Below are positions 1 to 5,535 of a stretch of DNA of 8,585 nucleotides, in pieces. The notes under the pieces are model-generated. The model was not told the DNA's origin, did no database searches, and was given only the letters and a program-made list of their open reading frames with translations. The position numbers were made by a program, and so were the translations under genes. The DNA comes from Opitutia bacterium UBA6410 (GTDB lineage: Bacteria > Verrucomicrobiota > Verrucomicrobiia > Opitutales > Intestinicryptomonadaceae), in assembly GCA_002437405.1 (NCBI GenBank), contig DJPO01000031.1, positions 1 to 8,585 on the forward strand, given 5' to 3'. Positions within the stretch are counted from its first letter, which is position 1, and each line of letters starts with the position of its first letter.

Positions 1-36
1 GTGATTTCACGCGCCCCAAAAAACAACCGCACTGGA

Positions 37-774
37 ATGAACGCCCAAGTACATTCGTTTGAGACGGCTGGGACTGTTGATGGTCCCGGGTTGCGCTTCG
101 TGCTCTTCTTGCATGGGTGCCCGCTGCGCTGCCGCTTCTGCCATAATCCCGATACTTGGGCTTCGGGCGCAAAAGCCTCTATGTCCGCTTCCGAAATTCT
201 TTCGGAAGTCGAAAAATATTCCCCTTTCTTTAAAATGTCGGGCGGCGGCGTTACTATCTCGGGCGGCGAACCCCTTATGCAGCCCGACTTTCTCGCCGAA
301 TTTTTGGCTCTTTTGAAGTCGCGCGGCATTCACTCCGCCGTCGATACCTGCGGCTACACTGACATCACGGGGCGCGTCGCCGAAATTGTCGAACTTGCCG
401 ATATGTTTTTGCTCGATGTCAAACACGTCGATGCCCGCGGACATATCGAACTTACGGGCAGGGATTACGAAAAGCCGCGGCGGTTTCTCGACTACCTTTG
501 CGAAAAAAACAAGCGCATTTGGATACGCTGCGTTCTCGTAAACGGCATTACCGCGGAGCGCGAATACGCCGAAAAACTCGGCGAATACCTGCGCCCGTAC
601 GACGGGAAAATCGAGCGTGTCGAGCTTCTGCCGTACCACAGACTCGGGGTCGGCAAGTGGCGCGAGTTGGGGCTGAAATATTCGCTCGAGGGCGTCGAGC
701 CGACTTCCCCCGAAACCGTTGCGGAATTCAAAAAAATCCTGCGCGGCTATCTGCCGACGCCCGAAATTATCTGA
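37..774 (+). CDS. pflA: Pyruvate formate-lyase activating enzyme (radical SAM)
   Basis: This enzyme uses a [4Fe-4S] cluster and S-adenosylmethionine to install the glycyl radical on pyruvate formate-lyase, an oxygen-sensitive cytoplasmic step of anaerobic pyruvate cleavage. Visible with the ATG at 37 as residue 1: an N-terminus like E. coli PflA (HSFE, then GTVDGPG), the radical-SAM cluster motif CPLRCRFC (CX3CX2C, cysteines 28, 32 and 35) followed by HNPDTW, the glycine-rich SGGGVTISGGEP with the SAM-binding GGE, and the late ELLPYH motif. At 245 aa it matches the family (about 246). An in-frame GTG at position 1 would add 12 residues that do not look conserved, so the ATG is preferred; the frame may also run past the window edge. 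No good ribosome site is seen. pflB, its usual neighbour, would lie to the left, outside the window. The stop sits one base from the stop of the convergent lipoprotein gene. Other glycyl-radical activases are possible, but the absence of a ferredoxin insert and the close match favour PflA. Confidence 0.93.
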   Translation: MNAQVHSFETAGTVDGPGLRFVLFLHGCPLRCRFCHNPDTWASGAKASMSASEILSEVEKYSPFFKMSGGGVTISGGEPLMQPDFLAEFLALLKSRGIHSAVDTCGYTDITGRVAEIVELADMFLLDVKHVDARGHIELTGRDYEKPRRFLDYLCEKNKRIWIRCVLVNGITAEREYAEKLGEYLRPYDGKIERVELLPYHRLGVGKWRELGLKYSLEGVEPTSPETVAEFKKILRGYLPTPEII

Positions 775-775
775 G

Positions 776-1618
776 CTATTCGAGCGGATACGCCGCAGCC
801 AAGTCGCGCAATTCGGCGTCGGTCAACGCGCGGTTGTAGACGGCCAGCCCGCCTATCCGCCCCTTGAAAAAATTGCCCATTCCCGACTTCAGCAAAACCG
901 AGCCGATTGTGAAGTCCGAGCCGTTGTCGCCAATTCCGTCGGGGAAATAATAGGGATTCTTCGAGTGGGTGATTCCGTCGGGATAGCCCTCGAAGCCCTT
1001 TGTGTGGTCGATTAGCTCGGGCGCGCGTTCGGCGAACTCGCCGTTTAGGTAGGAGCGTATGTACTTGCCGTCGTAGGTGAATGCCGCGCAGACCCATTTG
1101 CCGTGCGGGACTTTCTGCCCGCTCGCCGAATAGTCGATTGAGTACGGGAACGGCGGGGTCGGCTTGCCCGTTTTCGAGATGTGCCCGCACACGTTGTCTC
1201 CGCCGTTGTAGTAGGGCAGGGAGACGAAAAGCCCGTATTGGCGTTTGCCGCCGTCCTTGTACTCGTTCCACATTCCGCCGACAAAGCCGATTCCCTCGCC
1301 CGACCACTTTACCCACGCGACAACCGTCACTTCGCCCGATTTCACGTTCAGCGCGCCCGTCTGCGCGTAGGGTATCGAAAGGTAGCTTTTGCCGTCGAGC
1401 TCCAGACTCTTCCCCGAGAGCGGGCCGTCGTTGACGGTTTTGACGTTGCCAAAGGCGGTCGGGGTGAATTTTCCGCAGGTCGACGAAAGTCCGTCGGCAA
1501 AATTCCACGCCGCGACGAATCCCTCGGGCTTTTCGAGCGGGTCACTTTTTTTGCACGCGGGCAGGGCGGACAGTAGCGCAGCCGCCGACAACAACATCAA
1601 AATTTTCGGAAATTTCAT
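776..1618 (-). CDS. Lipoprotein with one LamG-like (concanavalin A-like) domain
   Basis: Predicted exported lipoprotein of 280 aa, specific function unknown. Residues 1-22 form a lipoprotein signal: two early lysines, a hydrophobic stretch, then LPAC with the acylated cysteine at 22; proline at the -2 position is unusual for a lipobox. Residues from about 35 to 277 form a single jelly-roll domain of the LamG/concanavalin A-like superfamily (Laminin_G_3 type). Typical marks are AWNF near 37, a LDGKSYLSIP strand near 74, TVVAWVKW near 98, a KWVCAAFTYDG strand near 174, an LNGE turn at 191 and the ending GRIGGLAVYNRALTDAEL, which is characteristic of this family. Such domains usually bind carbohydrate or protein; no catalytic residues can be assigned. 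Three cysteines (48, 144, 177) remain after processing. The ATG at 1618 is chosen because the signal peptide begins exactly there, although the frame stays open far upstream. A weak promoter (TTGCGG, 16 bp, CATACT) sits only 8 bases before it. Confidence 0.85.
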   Translation of the reverse strand: MKFPKILMLLSAAALLSALPACKKSDPLEKPEGFVAAWNFADGLSSTCGKFTPTAFGNVKTVNDGPLSGKSLELDGKSYLSIPYAQTGALNVKSGEVTVVAWVKWSGEGIGFVGGMWNEYKDGGKRQYGLFVSLPYYNGGDNVCGHISKTGKPTPPFPYSIDYSASGQKVPHGKWVCAAFTYDGKYIRSYLNGEFAERAPELIDHTKGFEGYPDGITHSKNPYYFPDGIGDNGSDFTIGSVLLKSGMGNFFKGRIGGLAVYNRALTDAELRDLAAAYPLE

Positions 1619-1659
1619 ATTCCGCAGTATGGATTTTCGCGCTTTGCCCGCAAGCCGAA

Positions 1660-1680
1660 AATCCCCCGAAAAGGGCGATT
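1660..1680. promoter_or_regulatory. Imperfect hairpin in the divergent spacer
   Basis: Arms at 1660-1667 and 1673-1680 pair over 8 positions with one C-C mismatch and enclose a GAAAA loop. It lies between the divergent starts of the LamG lipoprotein and the decarboxylase and directly abuts a second dyad. It could be a protein-binding site or a structure in a leader RNA. No gene on the plus strand ends just before it, so a terminator role is unlikely. Confidence 0.35.
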
Positions 1681-1694
1681 GTTTGTTGACAAAC
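1681..1694. promoter_or_regulatory. Inverted repeat over the -35 box, candidate operator
   Basis: GTTTGT-TG-ACAAAC is a perfect dyad with 6-bp arms and a 2-bp centre. It contains the TTGACA hexamer at 1686-1691. A dyad placed over a -35 box in a divergent spacer is a common repressor-site arrangement. The regulator is not known and none is encoded in this window. Confidence 0.4.
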
Positions 1695-1727
1695 GCGCGG
1701 TTTTCTCCATTACTAAGCGGACATAAT
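1686..1727 (+). promoter_or_regulatory. Candidate promoter for the amino-acid decarboxylase
   Basis: A perfect sigma70-type -35 hexamer TTGACA lies at 1686-1691. The matching -10 is uncertain: ATTACT at 1709-1714 (17-bp spacing) and TACTAA at 1711-1716 (19 bp) each match 3 of 6. The better CATAAT at 1722-1727 is 30 bp away, too far to pair with this -35. Transcripts would carry a leader of about 100 bases before the TTG start at 1832. Confidence 0.35.
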
Positions 1728-1831
1728 CGGCTCTCCGAATCCGCATTTCGCGACGAAACTGCGGCGGCGTTCCGTTCGACACACAAAAAGCAAAAGGCGC
1801 GGCAGTCCCGCGCCCAATTTTCCGAACAAAA

Positions 1832-3712
1832 TTGAAAAAATCGGATTCCTTCAAGGCCGTATTCTTTGACGCGCTGAAAAACTACGCATCGAAAAACAAC
1901 AGCGCGTGGCATACCCCAGGGCATAGCGGCGGCGCGTTTTTCCTGCGCTCGAATGCGGGGCGCGAATTTCTCGACTTCGTCGGCGAAAACGTCTGCAAGG
2001 CGGATTTGTCCGTGTCGGTAGAGGAGCTTGGCTCGCTTTTGGGGCACTCGGGGCTCATTGGCGCGGCGGAGAAAAACGCCGCAAAGGTCTTCGGGGCGGA
2101 CAGGACGTTTTTCGTCCTCGACGGAACGTCGGCGGTCAACCAGATAATCTTCGGGGCGTGCGCGGGGCGCGGCGACACGGTTGTGGTCGACAGAAACTGC
2201 CACAAGTCGGTCTACCACGCGCTGATTTCGACGGGCGCGCGCCCGATTTACATTTCGCCCGTGCGCAATGCCGCGGGGCTTATCGGCCCGATTCGCAAGG
2301 CGGATTTGTCCGCCGAAAGGCTCGCGGGGGCGGCGGCGGACGGCGGACTTTGCGCGGACGCGGCGCGGGTCAAACTGATGACGCTCACGAACTCGAACTA
2401 CGACGGCGTTTGTTCGAAGACTTCGGATTTCCTGAAGTTGAACGTTGCCGCCAATTTGCATTTCGACGAGGCGTGGTTTGCCCACGCGAAATTTTCGCCC
2501 GTCTATTCGGGATTTTTCGCGCTCGACGACTCGACGCGCGCGGATTGCCCCGTGTTTGTTTCGCAGTCGACGCACAAAATGCTCGCGGCGTTTTCGCAGG
2601 GGTCGATGCTGCACATCAAAGAGGGCGCGAAAAGGCGCACAGTTGCGGGCGCGATTGACGAAACCTACGCGATGCACACCTCGACTTCCCCGCAATACAA
2701 CATCATTGCGTCGCTGGACATAACGGGGGCGATTATGTCCGAGCGCGGCGAGGCTCTCGCGGAGGAGACCGTATCCGCCGCCGTTCGGCTCAGGCGGGAA
2801 ATCGCGCGCAGGGCGGAGGCGGCGCGGGCTGCGGGCGACTGGTATTTCGACGTTTGGCAGCCGCGCGTTGTCGAAACTCCCGACGGCTCGGAAATTCCGT
2901 TTTGCGAAGCGGACGAAAAATATTTGGCGTGCGATTCGCGCCCGTGGCTTATCCGCCCGCACGACAAGTGGCACGGATTCTCGGGGCTCGGGGAGTCGGA
3001 CATTGCGCTGCTTGACCCGCTGAAAATCACGATTACGACCGAGGGTTTCGACGCCCGCTGCGGCGCGGGGGCTGGCGGAAAGCGGCGCGGGATTCCCGCA
3101 AAAGTCGTGGCGCGTTTTCTCGCCTCGCGCGGAGTCGTCTGCGAAAAGACCGATTTGTATTCTTTTTTGATGCTCCACTCATTCGGAATCGGCGAAGCCC
3201 AGCACGCGCGGCTTTTGGACGCGCTCGACGAGTTCAAAAAGCTCTACGACGCCGACGCGCCGCTCGAAGACGCAATCCCCGAACTTGTCTGCGACTACCC
3301 GAGTGTCTACTCGAGCGTCGGCTTGCGCGGGCATTGCGACAAGATGGATTTTTTCATTCAAAAGGCGCATACCGCCGAGACGATGAACCGCGCGTTCGGC
3401 AATCCGCCGCGCCCGAAGATGACGCCCGCGGACGCGTTCAAGCGCGTAGTGGACGGCAAGTCCGAGTATGTGCCGATACGCGAGACGCTCGGGCGCATTT
3501 CCGCCGCGGCAGTCATTCCGTATCCCCCCGGCGTTCCGCTGATATTCGGCGGCGAGCTTTGGGGCGAGGGCGATTGCGCGATTGCCGAGTATCTCTCAGA
3601 CTGGGAGGATTTCGAGAACGAATTCAAAGGCTACGAGACGGAGATAATGGGTGTCGAACGTCGCTTCGCAAACGGCAGGATTTCCTTCGCGGTGCTCTGC
3701 CTTGCGGACTGA
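1832..3712 (+). CDS. PLP-dependent Orn/Lys/Arg decarboxylase lacking the wing domain
   Basis: Fold-type I pyridoxal-phosphate decarboxylase of the bacterial ornithine/lysine/arginine group, 626 aa. It would convert one basic amino acid to its diamine or agmatine plus CO2, consuming a proton, for acid resistance or polyamine supply in the cytoplasm. Visible: HTPGHSGG at 27-34; DRNCHKS with the PLP-stacking histidine at 124; HFDEAW with aspartate 212 contacting the pyridine nitrogen; SQSTHKM with the Schiff-base lysine at 249; WHGF and LDPLKITIT in the middle; GIPAKVVARFL and VIPYPPGVPL in the C-terminal domain. E. coli CadA, AdiA and SpeC are about 710-755 aa because of a response-regulator-like wing of about 130 residues at the N-terminus. 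Here a stop at 1724-1726 leaves only 35 codons before the TTG, with no ATG, GTG or TTG among them, so the wing is absent. The C-terminal part resembles AdiA and the core resembles CadA, so the substrate is not assigned. No Shine-Dalgarno is visible before the TTG. No cognate antiporter gene is adjacent. Confidence 0.9.
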   Translation: MKKSDSFKAVFFDALKNYASKNNSAWHTPGHSGGAFFLRSNAGREFLDFVGENVCKADLSVSVEELGSLLGHSGLIGAAEKNAAKVFGADRTFFVLDGTSAVNQIIFGACAGRGDTVVVDRNCHKSVYHALISTGARPIYISPVRNAAGLIGPIRKADLSAERLAGAAADGGLCADAARVKLMTLTNSNYDGVCSKTSDFLKLNVAANLHFDEAWFAHAKFSPVYSGFFALDDSTRADCPVFVSQSTHKMLAAFSQGSMLHIKEGAKRRTVAGAIDETYAMHTSTSPQYNIIASLDITGAIMSERGEALAEETVSAAVRLRREIARRAEAARAAGDWYFDVWQPRVVETPDGSEIPFCEADEKYLACDSRPWLIRPHDKWHGFSGLGESDIALLDPLKITITTEGFDARCGAGAGGKRRGIPAKVVARFLASRGVVCEKTDLYSFLMLHSFGIGEAQHARLLDALDEFKKLYDADAPLEDAIPELVCDYPSVYSSVGLRGHCDKMDFFIQKAHTAETMNRAFGNPPRPKMTPADAFKRVVDGKSEYVPIRETLGRISAAAVIPYPPGVPLIFGGELWGEGDCAIAEYLSDWEDFENEFKGYETEIMGVERRFANGRISFAVLCLAD

Positions 3713-3756
3713 ATTTGAATCTATCTGGTATTCCCCCCGTTCCCGCCCGCGTGTTG

Positions 3757-3797
3757 GCACAAAAAAAACGGACTTCAATCGAAGTCCGTTTTTTGTG
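3757..3797. terminator. Bidirectional intrinsic terminator
   Basis: CGGACTTC (3769-3776), loop AATC, GAAGTCCG (3781-3788) is a perfect 8-bp stem, extended to 14 bp by A:T pairs on both sides. It is followed by six T on the plus strand (3789-3794) and, read on the minus strand, by eight T from the A run at 3761-3768. It serves both the decarboxylase (+) and pal (-), which converge on it. Confidence 0.92.
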
Positions 3798-3814
3798 TCC
3801 GTTATTTATTCGGA

Positions 3815-4384
3815 CTATTTGAATTTTACGATGTCGACTCTGCGGTCGTGTCTTGCTTCGGGCGAGGTCTTGGCAACGTCCATTGTTGCGCCCGCTTCGC
3901 CGCGCGCGATGATTTCAACGCGTTCCGCGCCGATTCCGAGACCCGACATATAGTCGGCTACTGCCTTCGCGCGCTTGTCGGAAAGGAGCATATTGTATTC
4001 TTCCGTGCCGTACCAGTCGGTGTGGCCTACGAGGACTACTTTAAAGTCGGGGTTGTTTGCGAAGAAGTCCGCCGCCTTTTTGACGTTTGCGCGTTCCGCG
4101 GGAGCGACTGCGTATTGGTCGAAACCGAAGTAAATCGTGACGACGATGTCTTCGGGGCGGATATTTTCGGGGTCGAAGCCGTTAATGCCGTTGATTCCGT
4201 TGATGTCGCGTTCCTGCAAGCCGTCGGCGTTCATTGCGGCGTCCGAGGGGAGTCCGTTGGGATTGAGTTCGTTGCCTGCGTTGCCCGCGCGTGTGTCGAG
4301 CGGCGAGGGGCCGTCCATGGAGTCGCAAGCGGCGAAGATGAATGCCGAAAAGGCAAGTGCGGTAAGGGCGATGATTCTTTTCAT
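3815..4384 (-). CDS. pal: Peptidoglycan-associated OmpA-family lipoprotein (Pal-like)
   Basis: Envelope lipoprotein of 189 aa expected to tether the outer membrane to peptidoglycan, as Pal does in the Tol-Pal system. Residues 1-20 are a lipoprotein signal ending FAAC (acylated cysteine 20). Residues 21-80 are a low-complexity linker rich in Asn, Asp, Gly and Pro with an ING-ING-ING repeat at 61-69. Residues about 82-187 are an OmpA C-terminal domain: IYFGFDQ near 84, VVLVGHTDWYGT near 117, and YNMLLSDKRA near 130. The two residues that hold diaminopimelate in OmpA domains, aspartate 123 (GHTD) and arginine 138, are present at the usual 15-residue spacing. Aspartate at +2 after the lipid cysteine is the inner-membrane retention signal in E. 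coli; whether that rule holds here is unknown. GGA lies 8 bases before the ATG as a weak ribosome site. The gene follows hemB by 49 bp on the same strand; tolB is not nearby, so the Pal name rests on domain and size. Confidence 0.88.
   Translation of the reverse strand: MKRIIALTALAFSAFIFAACDSMDGPSPLDTRAGNAGNELNPNGLPSDAAMNADGLQERDINGINGINGFDPENIRPEDIVVTIYFGFDQYAVAPAERANVKKAADFFANNPDFKVVLVGHTDWYGTEEYNMLLSDKRAKAVADYMSGLGIGAERVEIIARGEAGATMDVAKTSPEARHDRRVDIVKFK
4179..4205. repeat. Three tandem 9-bp units in the pal linker
   Basis: Units at 4179-4187, 4188-4196 and 4197-4205 (CCGTTAATG, CCGTTGATT, CCGTTGATG) differ at one or two positions each. They encode the ING-ING-ING run in the flexible linker of the Pal-like lipoprotein. 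Gain or loss of a unit would stay in frame and change only linker length. Confidence 0.8.
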
Positions 4385-4433
4385 ATTTTTTCCAAAAAAG
4401 TTGAATTTCGTAAAAGTATCGGGTTAAACGGCG

Positions 4434-5492
4434 TTATTGGCAAGCCTTTTTTGCAAAAACTTGGGGCGCGTCCGCCCGCAATTTCGCCGCGATGTCCAGC
4501 GCAAAGTATGTCAGGATTATGTCCGCGCCCGCGCGTTTTATCGAAAGCACGGATTCGTCGCGCACGCGTTCCAAATCGACCCAGCCTTTCTGCGCCGCCG
4601 CCATAATCATCGAGTATTCCCCCGAAACCTGATAGGCCGCAACGGGCAGGTTCGTCCGAGCCTTGATTTTCGCGACGATGTCCAAGTACGAGCCTGCGGG
4701 TTTTACCATAATCACGTCCGCGCCCTCCTCCTCGTCGAGTGCAGCCTCGCGCAGTGCCTCCGAGGCGTTGGCGGGGTTGAGCTGGTAGCCGCGCTTGTCG
4801 AGGTATTTTTTCTTCGAGCCGCCGCCTTTGGGGGTCGTGCCGATTGCGTCCCTGAACGGGCCGTAGTATGCCGACGCGTATTTCGCGCTGTATGCCATAA
4901 TGGCGGTTTCGTCGAAATCGCATTCGTCGAGCGCGGAGCGTATCGCGCCGATTCGTCCGTCCATCATATCCGACGGCGCGACGAAATCCGCCCCCGACTG
5001 CGCCGCAAGCACCGACATTGCCGCGAGTATTTCGACGGTCTCGTCGTTGATTATCCAAGTGCCAGAGTCGTCCAAAATGCCGTCGTGGCCGTGCGATGTG
5101 TAGGGGTCGAGCGCGATGTCGGCTGCAACTATCATTTCGGGAAAACGCTTTTTGACCGCCGCAATCGCGCGGTTTGCCAGCGACTTCGGGTTGACCGCCT
5201 CGTCCGCGTGCAGGCTCTTGAGCGAGTCCTCGACGAGCGGGAAGGGGGCGATTGCGCGCACCCCGAGTTTCATCGCCTTGTCGCAGAGTTTCAGAAGCGA
5301 ATCTATCGAGTGTCTGTAGACGTTGGGCATCGACGGAATCTTGACCGTTGCGTTTTTGCCCTCGCATACGAAGACGGGCAGAATCAGGTCGGCGGGCGAG
5401 ACGCGGTTTTCGGTGCAGAGCGCCAGCATTGACGCGCCCTTGCGCAGACGCCTCGGACGCTTCGGCATATCGAGCTTGAATTTTTCTTCCAT
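4434..5492 (-). CDS. hemB: Delta-aminolevulinic acid dehydratase (porphobilinogen synthase)
   Basis: Condenses two 5-aminolevulinate molecules to porphobilinogen, the second committed step of tetrapyrrole (haem, sirohaem, cobamide) synthesis; cytoplasmic, normally octameric. The 352-aa protein carries the N-terminal RPRRLRK arm motif, and both Schiff-base lysines: YSAKYAS (lysine 204) and MVKPAG (lysine 264), followed by YQVSGEY. The metal site reads ADIALDPYTSHGHDG (aspartates 125, 129 and 137) where E. coli has a cysteine triad, so this is the aspartate-rich, magnesium-type enzyme rather than the zinc-cysteine type. The active-site lid around 218-238 is lysine- and glycine-rich and looks a few residues longer than usual. 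The ATG at 5492 is preferred; an upstream ATG at 5555 would add a hydrophobic 21-residue stretch unlike HemB and overlap cysS. No Shine-Dalgarno is visible. It is divergent from cysS and followed 49 bp later by pal. No other haem gene is nearby. Confidence 0.95.
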   Translation of the reverse strand: MEEKFKLDMPKRPRRLRKGASMLALCTENRVSPADLILPVFVCEGKNATVKIPSMPNVYRHSIDSLLKLCDKAMKLGVRAIAPFPLVEDSLKSLHADEAVNPKSLANRAIAAVKKRFPEMIVAADIALDPYTSHGHDGILDDSGTWIINDETVEILAAMSVLAAQSGADFVAPSDMMDGRIGAIRSALDECDFDETAIMAYSAKYASAYYGPFRDAIGTTPKGGGSKKKYLDKRGYQLNPANASEALREAALDEEEGADVIMVKPAGSYLDIVAKIKARTNLPVAAYQVSGEYSMIMAAAQKGWVDLERVRDESVLSIKRAGADIILTYFALDIAAKLRADAPQVFAKKACQ

Positions 5493-5503
5493 TGTGTTTT
5501 GAT

Positions 5504-5530
5504 ATTGTACCGCTCGTAAAAAAATCTCAA
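5504..5530 (-). promoter_or_regulatory. Candidate hemB promoter with very short leader
   Basis: Read on the minus strand, TTGAGA (5525-5530) and TACAAT (5504-5509) each match the sigma70 hexamers at 5 of 6 positions, but the 15-bp spacing is shorter than the usual 17. Transcription would start only about five bases before the hemB ATG at 5492, giving a nearly leaderless message, which fits the absence of a ribosome site. Confidence 0.35.
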
Positions 5531-5535
5531 TAAAA

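Noticed and set aside
1..36. GTG at position 1 as the pflA start
   Set aside because: The 12 extra residues look unconserved, while the ATG at 37 gives a PflA-like N-terminus. The window edge prevents checking upstream.
776..3178. An 800-residue minus-strand reading frame that would fuse a long N-terminal region to the LamG lipoprotein
   Set aside because: The extra 520 residues lie antisense to the well-supported decarboxylase, are Arg/Ala-rich with no domain, and would bury the lipoprotein signal peptide in the middle of the protein. The ATG at 1618 fits the signal exactly.
4437..5432. A 331-residue plus-strand frame opposite hemB
   Set aside because: It is the mirror of hemB, has biased composition and no recognisable motif; hemB has all catalytic residues.
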